Assembly (NCBI RefSeq): GCF_020829445.1
Contig: NZ_JAIVFV010000063.1
Span: 1-36,946 of the forward strand
Direction: 5' to 3'
Source: Nostoc sp. CHAB 5836
Lineage (GTDB): Bacteria; Cyanobacteriota; Cyanobacteriia; Cyanobacteriales; Nostocaceae
Length of the DNA: 36,946 nt
The notes below the pieces were generated by a model, which worked only from the letters and a program-made list of their open reading frames with translations, searched no databases and was not told the origin of the DNA. Positions 16,801 through 24,616 of the stretch are shown here, piece by piece. The stretch's first letter is position 1; each line of letters begins with the position of its first letter. Position numbers and translations under genes: made by a program.

Positions 16801-18913
16801 TCTACGAGCTGAACGCAGTGAAAGTAACTTAAAAATTAGTGCGATCACTGCTGCTAGCGAAGCTTTGTTTGCGTCTAATAAAGAGTTTGATGCCCTATTA
16901 GAAAGTTTGCGGGCTTGGAGAAGACTTAAACAGGCAGAGGTAGTACAACCAGATACCCGAATGCGGGTGGTGACAGCCCTACAACAGGCAGTTTATGGGG
17001 TAACAGAGGCTAACCGCTTAGAAGGTCACACTGATATTGTCTGGGGAGTAACTTTCAGCCGAGATGGTCAGTTGCTAGCATCAGGTAGCCGAGATCAGAC
17101 CGTGAAACTTTGGCATCCTGACGGCATCTTACTCCAAACCCTCAAAGGTCACACTGATGCTGTCACCTCTGTCAGTTTTAGCCCAGATGGTCAAACCCTA
17201 GCCTCAGCCAGCCTCGACAAAACAGTGCAAATCTGGCGGAAAAACAGGCTTACAGGTGAATTTGCCCCCAAGCCATATAAAACCCTGAAAGGTCATGAAG
17301 ATTGGGTTTATAGCGTTAATTTCAGTCCTGATGGCGAGTTATTGGCTACTGCCAGTAAGGATAAAACCGTAAAAATCTGGCGCAAAGACGGTAGCTTAGT
17401 AAAAATACTGACAGGACATCGAGGGTGGATTAACTGGGTAAACTTTAGCCCCGATGGTCAATTCATCGCCTCGGCCAGCGATGACAAGACAGTGAAAATC
17501 TGGCGACTGGATGGTAGCCTTGTTACAACTTTGCAAGGACATCAGCAGGGTGTGATTGTAGCTGTTTTCAGCCCAGACGGTCAATTCTTGGCGTCAGCAG
17601 GTCGAGATAAGACAGTGAAACTTTGGCGACGGGAAAATAACACCAATAAAGACGGTTTTGACTTTCGTCCTTACAAAACTTTACGGCAGCATAGCAGTAC
17701 AGTGTGGAGTTTGAGCTTTAGTTCCGATAGTAAAAAATTAGCTTCCGCAGGTGAAGATAATACCATAAATCTCTGGAGTATCACTGGTACGTTGCTCAAA
17801 ACCTTCAAAGGACATAGCGATGCTGTTGTCAGCATCACTTTCAGTCCAGATAACAAATTGCTGGCTTCAGGAAGTTTCGACAAAAGTGTGAAACTATGGA
17901 GTTTAGATGCCCCAACACCGTCTATTCTTCAAGGGCATCAGGATCGAGTTTTGAGCGTTGCTTGGAGTCCCAACGGTCAGATGCTAGCTTCTGGTAGTAG
18001 CGATCGCACTGTCAAACTTTGGCAACGATACACCAGTAATGGCGAAATGAAAACCCGACTTTACAAAACTTTGGTAGGGCACACAAATAAAGTTCCTAGT
18101 GTCAGTTTTGACCCAAAAGGTGAAATCCTGGCTTCAGGAAGTTATGACAAAACTGTCAAACTTTGGCGGCTTGACGGTATTTTGATCATGACTCTCCACG
18201 GACATAAGGATAGTGTGATGAGCGTGAATTTCAGCCCTGATGGTCAATTGTTAGCATCAGCTAGCAAAGATAAAACAGTGAAACTTTGGAACCGTGAAGG
18301 CAAGTTGCTGAAAACTTTAGTGGGGCATCAGGGTTGGGTAAATAGCGTAAATTTCAGCCCTGATAGTCAAGTTTTAGCCTCTGCCAGTGATGACCAAACT
18401 GTGAAACTTTGGCAGCAAGATGGTACTTTGCTCAAAACTTTCTCACCCCATGACAGCTGGGTGTTGGGTGTCAGCTTTAGTCCCACTGACGAGCTGCTGG
18501 CTTCTGCTAGCTGGGATAACACCGTGAAACTGTGGCGACGGGATGGGACGTTGTTAAAAACCTTATTAAAAGGGTACAGCGATAGCGTCAATGCCGTGAC
18601 TTTTAGCCCCAATGGTGAATTGCTCGCTGCCGCCAGTTGGGATAGCACAGTGAAACTTTGGAGCCATGATGGCAAATTAATTAAAAGTCTTAATGGGCAT
18701 CGCGCTCCGGTGTTAAGTATAAGTTTTAGCCCAGATGGTCAAATATTAGCATCAGCTAGTGCTGATAACACAATAATTCTGTGGAATTTAGACCTGGATG
18801 ATCTGCTTGTCCGTGGTTGCAATTGGCTGGGTGATTACCTCAAGTACAACCCCAATCTTGAAAAGAGCGATCGCCTTCTTTGTGATGGCATAACCAGTAA
18901 AAACCCTTTTTAA
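13865..18913 (+). CDS. STAND NTPase with TPR-like region, TM helix and 14 WD40 repeats, 1682 aa
   Basis: Residues 1 to about 200 resemble an AAA-type fold that lacks Walker A (LILVRCNYRRLREQML, AVMVFGIESIIDLENLL). About 225-510 is a helical TPR-like solenoid. A STAND-type (nSTAND1-like) NTPase follows, with Walker A GPSGVGKSS (568-576) and Walker B IILDQFEEF (Asp654). Next come a helical linker, one membrane helix (about 949-965), and from 1054 fourteen WD40 repeats (GH...FSPDG..LAS.S.D.TVKLW), enough for two seven-bladed propellers. STAND proteins are switches that oligomerise on signal binding; the propellers would be the sensor. No effector domain is obvious. The ATG lies within the upstream heptamer repeat, with no Shine-Dalgarno. 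A MITE inserted at its stop codon. Confidence 0.88.
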   Translation: MTNDQQLDIYIKENQHTLQRLIRAIALSEGQFALILVRCNYRRLREQMLENIRSITKDINFKEIVVNPSTTSLHNTIISELSLDNPTVLTDSLPSAVMVFGIESIIDLENLLTGINQARDIYAATFPFPVVLWLQDEVASLLSRLAPDFKSWAATTIKFEMPKADLIALIRQESESLFAKVLEVGAETFLSNDFLDLDPKSQHRHEIESARNDLVRLYGVQLTPGLEASLEFVLGRDKYANDQINGALANYQRSLALWQQEASRVAQWQSNSSLLISFPLSIPASSLLKQAIVLFHLGLCYRRMADLYQNTSSYCEHSLLWFKQCLELLEEVKREDLVAKFILPACEMLQRLQAWDELKKLAQKSLHLHKTYGTPAQVAQNYGFLANVAASESNWVLAHELANTALSISEEATEVSLRDALRTRRQESWYLLLLARTQRHLGQSEEAINNLEWARVVCELQHQPSLYLEILEELRSLYFFDRHDYTEAFKLKQEKIKIEHQYGFRAFIGASQLQPQRPRINSVLEPQKIPFIPEEIAQEISASGRQQDVNRLIERITRADYKLTVIYGPSGVGKSSILKAGLVPALKGKVIGERIPIPIVLSVYTDWITILISSINQALAYTGISLNLDSTPTILLEKIRLASERNYTIVIILDQFEEFFFVSNPPTQRIQFYKFFSQCLNISFVKIILSLREDYLHHLLEFERLSQKNSTGLYDLGVINKNILDKDIRYYLGKFSSQDAKAIIHSLTQRSHYELSEELINRLVQDLTGELDEVHPIELQIVGAQLQIENITTLGEYKLCGGSTKLVERWLGEVIKDCGQENEELSWKLLFELTDEKGTRPLKTKADLAAALVNNHDIDTISSFDTVGELILEILVGSGLVLRVREELGDRYHLVHDYLVEPIRQKNNYGMLAELEKIKLEKTKAEVAQKLSQKQLNLVLQRRLREARIAGAVLAIMGGTIAVLWWQADLQKRAAVRQTLRAERSESNLKISAITAASEALFASNKEFDALLESLRAWRRLKQAEVVQPDTRMRVVTALQQAVYGVTEANRLEGHTDIVWGVTFSRDGQLLASGSRDQTVKLWHPDGILLQTLKGHTDAVTSVSFSPDGQTLASASLDKTVQIWRKNRLTGEFAPKPYKTLKGHEDWVYSVNFSPDGELLATASKDKTVKIWRKDGSLVKILTGHRGWINWVNFSPDGQFIASASDDKTVKIWRLDGSLVTTLQGHQQGVIVAVFSPDGQFLASAGRDKTVKLWRRENNTNKDGFDFRPYKTLRQHSSTVWSLSFSSDSKKLASAGEDNTINLWSITGTLLKTFKGHSDAVVSITFSPDNKLLASGSFDKSVKLWSLDAPTPSILQGHQDRVLSVAWSPNGQMLASGSSDRTVKLWQRYTSNGEMKTRLYKTLVGHTNKVPSVSFDPKGEILASGSYDKTVKLWRLDGILIMTLHGHKDSVMSVNFSPDGQLLASASKDKTVKLWNREGKLLKTLVGHQGWVNSVNFSPDSQVLASASDDQTVKLWQQDGTLLKTFSPHDSWVLGVSFSPTDELLASASWDNTVKLWRRDGTLLKTLLKGYSDSVNAVTFSPNGELLAAASWDSTVKLWSHDGKLIKSLNGHRAPVLSISFSPDGQILASASADNTIILWNLDLDDLLVRGCNWLGDYLKYNPNLEKSDRLLCDGITSKNPF

Positions 18914-18915
18914 TT

Positions 18916-19097
18916 CAATACGCTTGGGTTAAGGCTAAAATCCTTTGTCAAAGTCAATTTTTTTGACGAACCACTCCAGGCAAAGAGTTGCCAGTGAGCC
19001 CTTGCGGTTAAGAGACTTGTTCGCTCTTAGCGTTCCCGCAGGGTAGCAACTGGCGCGACACTGAGAGAAGAAAGAAATGCTTAACCCAAGCGTATTG
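18916..19097. mobile_element. 182-bp MITE at the STAND-WD40 stop codon, 10-bp target duplication
   Basis: Perfect 18-bp inverted ends, CAATACGCTTGGGTTAAG and its complement, are flanked by the perfect direct repeat CTTTTTAATT (18906-18915 and 19098-19107). The left copy contains the TAA of the WD40 gene. It is non-coding. A half-end (CCAAGCGTATTG) also occurs near 35430. Confidence 0.85.
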
Positions 19098-19100
19098 CTT

Positions 19101-19128
19101 TTTAATTACGAATTACGAATTACGAATT
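19101..19128. repeat. Heptamer repeat ATTACGA
   Basis: Three to four tandem units of ATTACGA lie directly beside the MITE. The same heptamer in the other orientation (AATTCGT) occurs after the DUF4112 gene near 33331. Confidence 0.7.
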
Positions 19129-19262
19129 AGCTTGAGGCCTCAACGAGCAACCGCTCTTGGTTTAGCGGTTGATGAGGCGATCACAGTTGTTAATTCAAAG
19201 CGAGAAATTTATTTTGAGATCATCAGCCAAAGGAGCGATCGCTGTGTGAAACTTCACCGTTA

Positions 19263-19457
19263 AGTAGAGCGACGCAAATAAAGCTAACTGGCTAAGGCTG
19301 TCATTTGTCATTTGTCATTTGTACTGCCCTTAAGAGCGGGACGCACTCGCGTTCGACTACCCTCACCAAGCGCGAAGTGGAAGTATTCGTTATTTATAAG
19401 GGTTTAAGGTGTATTGACGTTTCGTAATATAGTTTGGTTTACTCTTGCCGACTTACT
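19263..19457. mobile_element. 195-bp TA-target MITE (copy C) at the end of the 104-aa gene
   Basis: This belongs to the family seen at 4779-4905, with AGTAGAGCGACGCAAATAAAG at the left, shared ACTGGCTAAGGCTGTCATTTG and TTGACGTTTCGTAATATA, and TA at 19261-19262 and 19458-19459. It is longer because of an internal CGCACTCGCG-type insert. It supplies the stop codon of the neighbouring minus-strand gene. Confidence 0.75.
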
Positions 19458-19767
19458 TATTTTCTTCGAGAGCCTCTTGTGGCAAATTTGCTAAAAATGC
19501 TTGTAGTCTCATGCGCTCAATGTAAGGCCAGCCTCCTTCAGACTCAATATCTTTCAGCAGTGAGTAAAGTTCCCGACGGTTAACAGGCAAACTCTCTTGA
19601 AAAACCCCATCCCGGATCTCTCGGTGTAACTGCTCCAATTGCCGCAGCAAAGCCAAAAATGCTACAGTATCACCTTCACAAGCTGTAGCTGCATCATACA
19701 CCACAGTTGCGATCGCTTGCAGATTACAGGACAACTTCTCTGATTCAATATTTTTGTTATCGTTCAT
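19453..19767 (-). CDS. Conserved-looking hypothetical protein, 104 aa, C-terminus altered by MITE
   Basis: This is a soluble helical protein with blocks such as LQAIATVVYDAATACEGDTV, FLALLRQLEQLHREIRDGVF and LPVNRRELYSLLKDIESEGG. I do not recognise a named family, though the texture is that of a real cyanobacterial protein. An ATG start lies 24 bp upstream of GAAAGGGTAGC-type sequence. The last residue and stop (AAT AAG TAA) come from the inserted MITE. Joining the flanks across the element extends the frame by about 12 codons to a TGA, so the ancestral protein was probably slightly longer. The change is at the tail and may be tolerated. Confidence 0.7.
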   Translation of the reverse strand: MNDNKNIESEKLSCNLQAIATVVYDAATACEGDTVAFLALLRQLEQLHREIRDGVFQESLPVNRRELYSLLKDIESEGGWPYIERMRLQAFLANLPQEALEENK

Positions 19768-20655
19768 GCTACCCTTTCCGTATAAATGAGGTCAACTCAA
19801 ATTTACCGGAGATTTTTAATTTTCCCTAGTTTCCCAGTGTTGATTCCTCTAATCCCCCTTGTCTTAGTAGTCAACCAAAGCAACTCTTGCTAGATATCCA
19901 CAAATTTGACAAAAGGAAAAAACTTTTCCCCACTCTCCACCCTCACAAGCGCAATTTGGGGTTGGTAGAGTACTAGTCAGGGATGAATATAACTAGATTT
20001 GTATCTTTATCAAAAGCAATTGCGATCGCTCCTAATAGAGCGTAGTAACCTTTAGCATAGCCTCCACAGCAGCTAGATGTGATCAGGACGAGACTTTCTT
20101 GGATTTTGAGTACTTTGATTTTGAGTTAAAAAAAATCGTATGATCTGGCTGATTTCCCCATCAAACAATGGGCTGTATGTAGTGGCGTCACATACATGAT
20201 ACAAAAAGACTTGGGCGACGCCGTTTTTGCCATCGGCAAGAGCAAAGTGCGAAGCAGACACCCCTCTTCGCGCTCCTTGAGGTAAGCATTTATGCTGCTT
20301 TGTGTGGAGCTTACTCATCCACTCGCCCAAATCTAACAAATGCCACCAACAGTAAAACTGCTGGTTTTTTGCTCCCCTAGTGACACACATCCAAAATGGA
20401 TGGAGTGTGCTACTTAGTCTGGGGTTTACACCCCAAGCTCAAGAGAGCGACACGTTTAACTACGTTTAGCAACAGAAAAGTTTGAGCAACGGCTGACAAC
20501 CTACACACCCGGACACTTGCCTCAACTCTCTTAATCAGAGCAAAGCCGTGTCCGACCAAAGGTAGTTTTTCGCAGAGTAGCGTCTTCTCATCAGAGATCA
20601 AAGCTTCGATGCAGTTTTACAACTTAGATATTAATTTTTGAGATTGAGGTTGACC
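19768..20655. other. Intergenic region upstream of psbO
   Basis: No convincing gene is present; minus-strand frames at 20073-20390 and 20410-20601 have low-complexity, repeat-derived translations. It holds a hairpin CAGTAAAACTG followed by T-rich sequence near 20350, and TGGGGTTTACACCCCA near 20420. The psbO promoter and leader should lie in the last 200 bp, with GAGG a few bases before the ATG. Confidence 0.45.
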
Positions 20656-21489
20656 ATGAGGTATCGCGCTTTAATTGTTGCATTCTTGGCTTTGTGCCTG
20701 GGGCTAATAACGGCTTGTAGTGATGCTCCTGCTAGTAGTGGTAGAGATGTACTCACTTACGATCAAATTCGCGGCACTGGTTTGGCTAACAAATGCCCCC
20801 AACTAGCAGAAACAAGCCGTGGTTCCATTCCCATTGATTCTAGCCAGTCTTATGCCATCAAAGAACTTTGCTTGGAACCAACTAGCTTTTTCATCAAAGA
20901 AGAACCTGCTAATAAACGGCAAGAAGCAGAATTTGTTGCTGGCAAATTGTTGACCAGATACACTTCCACCATTGATCAGGTGCAAGGTAATCTCAAGGTC
21001 AACGCAGATAATAGCCTAACTTTTACTGAAACTGATGGTCTTGACTTTCAAGCCATCACTGTGCAACTTCCTGGTGGTGAGCGAGTACCTTTCCTCTTCA
21101 CCATCAAAAACTTGGTTGCTCAAAGCCAACCCAGTTTGATCAGTATTAACACCTCTACGGACTTTGAAGGCACCTTCAAAGTTCCTTCCTACCGTGGTGC
21201 TGCTTTCTTAGATCCCAAAGGCCGTGGTGTCGTCAGTGGCTACGATAATGCCGTGGCTCTCCCCGCCCAAGCAGATGATGAAGAACTTACCCGCACTAAC
21301 GTCAAGCGTGCTGAAAATCTCAATGGCAAGATTTCTTTGCAAATCGCTAAAGTAGATAACTCTAGTGGTGAAATTGCTGGTACTTTCGAGAGCGAACAGC
21401 CATCTGATACAGATTTAGGTGCTGGTGAACCTAAAGAAGTCAAGATTCGCGGTTTGTTTTATGCACGGGTTGAACCGAATCGTGGCTAA
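20656..21489 (+). CDS. psbO: Photosystem II manganese-stabilising protein PsbO
   Basis: PsbO is the 33-kDa extrinsic protein on the lumenal face of photosystem II that stabilises the Mn4CaO5 oxygen-evolving cluster. Family blocks are LTYDQIRGTGLANKCPQL, the SFFIKEEPANKRQEAEFV region, FLFTIKNL, SINTSTDFEGTFKVPSYRGA, FLDPKGRGVVSGYDNAVALP and GTFESEQPSDTDLGAGEP. The paired cysteines (NKCPQ, KELCLEP) form the conserved disulfide. The ATG is chosen over a TTG 18 bases upstream because GAGGTTGACC precedes it and it opens a clean signal sequence. That sequence ends LITACS, which also fits a lipobox. sigF follows on the same strand. Confidence 0.97.
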   Translation: MRYRALIVAFLALCLGLITACSDAPASSGRDVLTYDQIRGTGLANKCPQLAETSRGSIPIDSSQSYAIKELCLEPTSFFIKEEPANKRQEAEFVAGKLLTRYTSTIDQVQGNLKVNADNSLTFTETDGLDFQAITVQLPGGERVPFLFTIKNLVAQSQPSLISINTSTDFEGTFKVPSYRGAAFLDPKGRGVVSGYDNAVALPAQADDEELTRTNVKRAENLNGKISLQIAKVDNSSGEIAGTFESEQPSDTDLGAGEPKEVKIRGLFYARVEPNRG

Positions 21490-21670
21490 ATCTTCGGAAG
21501 TAACGCAAATGACTGGCACTCAAAATGACAATTCTGCAAGTAACAGACTTGCTCACAAAAGTTAACTTATTTACCCTCTTTTTTCAAGGGGGTAGATAAG
21601 TTTTTTACAAAGATGGGGAAAAGTTAAAGCCGAGCAAAATTGTGAGCGAAATAACCCTTGCAATTGGGAT

Positions 21671-21810
21671 AGGACTTACGCAACAACTCTCTGAAACTCT
21701 TATTTCTTTGTGTCCAACTCTTACGAGACGCACTCGCGAATGCGTCCTTCTCCCAGGGGGAGACGCACTCGCGTTTGCGGTTGGTTTTTTCATTATTTTG
21801 CGTAAGTCCT
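21671..21810. mobile_element. 140-bp MITE-like inverted-repeat element
   Basis: The ends AGGACTTACGCAA and TTGCGTAAGTCCT are perfect complements. The interior holds two copies of AGACGCACTCGCG-type sequence. There is no coding capacity. No clear target duplication is seen. Confidence 0.65.
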
Positions 21811-21906
21811 GTGGGAAAAATTTCATCTCTCGGTCTGGTAGGTGACTTGATTCATCTCATCCCTTTAACCTTTTCCCTTTCATCAAAAAACTATAGACTT
21901 AAGTAC

Positions 21907-21933
21907 AAAAAAGGGTGAGACACCCTTTTTTTT
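21907..21933. terminator. Rho-independent terminator between psbO and sigF
   Basis: AAAAAAGGGTG, a short GAGA-containing loop, then CACCCTTTTTT with a further T-run. It is U-rich on the plus strand, fitting termination of psbO transcription, and A-rich on the other side so could act both ways. Confidence 0.8.
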
Positions 21934-22407
21934 ATTTGCCTGCGTAAATATACATAGTATTTTTCCTAAATTATTAGGAATTTTTAATTATTGGGTAAAT
22001 CCCAGTTAAATGGGCACGTAATTTTACTGTAAATCCAACTTTTGCTTGTCCAACCAAATCCCGACTACTGTTGTTTTGTTTGTCCAAATTAACTTCACCA
22101 TCAATTAATTTAAATTAAGTACAATCTCGGTTTGATATTTAGTAATTAATTTTATATTTTGTTTTTATGTAGTTATAAAAAAAGCTACAGGTCAGACCGA
22201 AGATAAATAACCAACTCAATACTGATTTCGCCCATTGAAATTTGGCTCGATTGCCAAGCAATCTATGGAATTTTGCTAGAAAAGCTCTGTTATCTCCCAT
22301 AGTATTTGCTAGGAAATCTAGCGCCATATCGTCTTTGATATCGTGCGATCGCAGTTGAATTTAAAAGCGCATAACTGATTCTCTATTTGCTCAATAAACT
22401 CGGTGCT

Positions 22408-23184
22408 ATGCCTACCACAGTCACCAATGAACTCAAACACGAAATTTGGCAGTTGTTGCGAGAATATCAGCAATCTCCGTCAGAAAATCTTCGCAATCAA
22501 CTGGTAAAACTCAATTTTGGGCTTGTGAGGAAAGAAGCTCATTACTGGACAAATCAATGTCATGAAACCTACGATGATTTGCTCCAGGTTGGATGTTTGG
22601 GTTTAATCAGAGCTATTGAAAGATTTGAACTTTCCAAGGGACACGCCTTCAGTTCCTATGCACTTCCCTATATTCGGGGTGAAATTCAACACTATCTCCG
22701 AGATAAAGGTGTCACTGTGCGAATTCCTCGCAAATGGTTAGCGCTCCAACAGCAAGCAATAGGAGTATCACGTTCTTGGCGGGAAAAACATAATCGTCAA
22801 CCAACTGACTCGGAATTAGCCGCAGCACTGGAAATTTCTCCAAAGGAATGGCAAGAAATTAAATTAGCATGGATCAATCGCGCTCCCTTGAGTCTCGATG
22901 TGCCAATCCAAGATGGAGAAGAAGGCTCTACCTGTTTGGGAGAATTGGTTCCAGATCCTCACTATCGCAGCTTTCAACTGGCACAAGAAGACCAACTCCG
23001 CTTACAACAAGCATTGGTTCAGCTAGAAAAACGCACTCGCGATGTGTTGGAATGTGTGTTTTTGCAAGATTTGACACAAAAACAAGTTGCAGAACATCTG
23101 GGCATCAGTGTAGTAACGGTTTCCCGTAGAGTCAAGAAAGGTCTGGATTCGATGAAACAGCTTATGGGTGTGACAGAGGATTGA
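22408..23184 (+). CDS. sigF: Group 3 RNA polymerase sigma factor, SigF type
   Basis: SigF directs RNA polymerase to alternative promoters; in Synechocystis SigF is needed for type IV pilus genes and motility. The 258-residue protein has region 2 (NFGLVRKEAHYW, YDDLLQVGCLGLIRAIERF, FSSYALPYIRGEIQHYLRDK), region 3 (IPRKWLALQQQAIGVSR, QPTDSELAAALEISPKEW) and region 4 with its helix-turn-helix (LTQKQVAEHLGISVVTVSRR). The conserved spacer LSLDVPIQDGEEGSTCLGEL is typical of the SigB/F/G branch. The ATG is preferred over TTG 21 bases upstream, since MPTTVTNELKHE matches the family N-terminus. It is followed after 165 bp by a lipoprotein gene that may be a target. Confidence 0.93.
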   Translation: MPTTVTNELKHEIWQLLREYQQSPSENLRNQLVKLNFGLVRKEAHYWTNQCHETYDDLLQVGCLGLIRAIERFELSKGHAFSSYALPYIRGEIQHYLRDKGVTVRIPRKWLALQQQAIGVSRSWREKHNRQPTDSELAAALEISPKEWQEIKLAWINRAPLSLDVPIQDGEEGSTCLGELVPDPHYRSFQLAQEDQLRLQQALVQLEKRTRDVLECVFLQDLTQKQVAEHLGISVVTVSRRVKKGLDSMKQLMGVTED

Positions 23185-23349
23185 CTGCAAACAACACCAA
23201 GCCGTAGTTACGCTGGGTAGGCAGTGCTAAAAATAACCCTTGCAATGTAAAAAATTAGGTTATAAAGGGAACATACTTTGCCTTTGATATAAATTTCAGG
23301 CAGGTTGATTTCCACTTTGAAATTTTCCAATGGCTTTTGAGAACAACTC

Positions 23350-24192
23350 ATGGGCAGAACTTCAAAAATTACAATTGCAGCTATTTTAGCTTTAGCGATC
23401 GCTGGATGTGCTTCTGAAGATACACAACAAGCCATCAATCCTGCGCCAATTCCCAAAATAGCAGCAAAGTCGCGACCTGTGGCTCAATCTTTTAAGAATC
23501 CAGTGATACCTGCCAAAGAGGTTTCACAAGTTACTCCTGCATCTATTAGCTTGATTCAATCCACTAATGCTATAGAGCGGAGACGGGAACTTGTGGTATC
23601 AAAAGAGCGCAGTGACCCCTTTGCACAACTTTTCGGGCAGACTGTTCCCGGAATGCTTAAAACATCTGGAAGACCAGTTCCCGTGTTGCCTAAGCTACCT
23701 ACTGCATCACCAGTTAAACCAAAGCTTCCAACACGCAGCATAGCTTTAAATCAACAAAAATCTGTACCAAAAAAAGTCAATCCTACCTTGACTTCAGTCT
23801 TGCCTAAAGTTTTGCCTCAAGTTGTGCCCAATCCCACTTTAGTCTCTGTATTACCACCGTCAGTACAACCTGAATTAGCAAGGGCAGTGCTTGTGACTGG
23901 TATAGTTCTAATTAGTAAAGAACCACAGGCGATTATCAAAGTACCCAATGAACCGACAAGTCGCTATGTAGAGGCGGGACAGCGATTGGCAAATGGCGTA
24001 CTAGTTAAACGTATTGAAATGAATGGAGGATCAAACCCAATTGTGATTTTGGAACAATATGGTATCGAAGTTGCCAAAATGGTAGGGGAAGGGGCTGTCA
24101 ACTCAACGCCGTCAGCTGCATCTGCTACTGGCAATAATCCTATTTCAGTGACAACGCCCCCCCAAAATCCTTTGAATGTGGGAGCTTCATAA
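23350..24192 (+). CDS. PilP-like lipoprotein, 280 aa
   Basis: An N-terminal lipoprotein signal (ITIAAILALAIAGC, lipobox AIAGC) is followed by a long Pro/Lys-rich linker (about 30-175). A small C-terminal beta domain comes next (ARAVLVTGIVLISKEPQAII, ANGVLVKRIEMNG, PIVILEQYGIEVAKMVGEG), and a Ser/Pro tail ends it. The VTGIVL...A.I.....Y...G....G..V..I layout resembles the HR domain of PilP and GspC, which brace type IV pilus or type II secretion assemblies in the periplasm. Position after sigF supports a pilus link. The resemblance is by pattern only. The next gene starts 2 bp after the stop, so they are co-transcribed. Confidence 0.7.
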   Translation: MGRTSKITIAAILALAIAGCASEDTQQAINPAPIPKIAAKSRPVAQSFKNPVIPAKEVSQVTPASISLIQSTNAIERRRELVVSKERSDPFAQLFGQTVPGMLKTSGRPVPVLPKLPTASPVKPKLPTRSIALNQQKSVPKKVNPTLTSVLPKVLPQVVPNPTLVSVLPPSVQPELARAVLVTGIVLISKEPQAIIKVPNEPTSRYVEAGQRLANGVLVKRIEMNGGSNPIVILEQYGIEVAKMVGEGAVNSTPSAASATGNNPISVTTPPQNPLNVGAS

Positions 24193-24194
24193 AG

Positions 24195-24446
24195 ATGGAG
24201 ACTAAGGAAAAAATTGAATTCCCTGGTTTGCCTTTAGCTGTCTATAGAGAAATAGCAGCGCATTTGCGTCAAGTTGAAGGGGTGGAAGTGGATTTAATTC
24301 CCCAATCATCCCAACAGTTTGATTATAATCAAAGTCAAATTGGTGGTTTGTCCATGTCGTGGACAGAAAACTCTGGTTTAGAAAGTCGGCAACGAGTTAA
24401 CCAGATTTTGAATTACTATCAAAATCGCTATATTAATCCTATTTGA
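24195..24446 (+). CDS. Small conserved-looking cyanobacterial protein, 83 aa
   Basis: A soluble protein (FPGLPLAVYREIAAHLRQVE, VDLIPQ, FDYNQSQIGGLSMSW, SRQRVNQILNYYQNRYI) reads as alpha-beta-alpha and has no named family that I recognise. The ATG lies 2 bp after the stop of the lipoprotein gene, giving near-certain co-transcription and possible translational coupling. A role with the lipoprotein is inferred from this spacing only. Confidence 0.8.
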   Translation: METKEKIEFPGLPLAVYREIAAHLRQVEGVEVDLIPQSSQQFDYNQSQIGGLSMSWTENSGLESRQRVNQILNYYQNRYINPI

Positions 24447-24499
24447 TTTGTGAAAATTCCAACCCACACATCCCCGACTTCTTGAAGAGGACGTTTGAC

Positions 24500-24610
24500 A
24501 AGTATTATTGCTAACATCTAAGCCTCCCAAACCTAACCCCCCTAGCCCCCCTTCCCTTCTAGGAAGGGGGGTTTCAAAGCCTCTCTGGGCTTGTCTAACG
24601 ACAGGCTGAC
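24500..24610. repeat. Interspersed repeat, inverted copy near 35370-35428
   Basis: A C-rich hairpin (CCCCCCTTCCC/GGAAGGGGGG) is followed by GGTTTCAAAGCCTCTCTGGGC and TTGTCTAACGACAGGCTGACG. The complement of the latter part is found at about 35385-35428. It lies between the convergent 83-aa gene and Uma2 gene. Confidence 0.55.
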
Positions 24611-24616
24611 GCCAAA

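Larger units (their letters stand above)
21490..22407. other. psbO-sigF intergenic region
   Basis: The gap contains a 140-bp inverted-repeat element, a strong terminator hairpin and AT-rich DNA before sigF. A 62-codon minus-strand frame (22139-22327) with one hydrophobic stretch (VLSWLFIFGLTCSFFYNYI) is divergent from sigF and could be a small membrane protein, but I see no family support. Confidence 0.5.

Noticed and set aside
20073..20601. Two minus-strand frames upstream of psbO
   Set aside because: The translations are low in secondary structure signals and include repeat-derived parts; no start site or family.
21642..21845. 67-codon plus-strand frame between psbO and sigF
   Set aside because: It coincides with an inverted-repeat element and is not protein-like.
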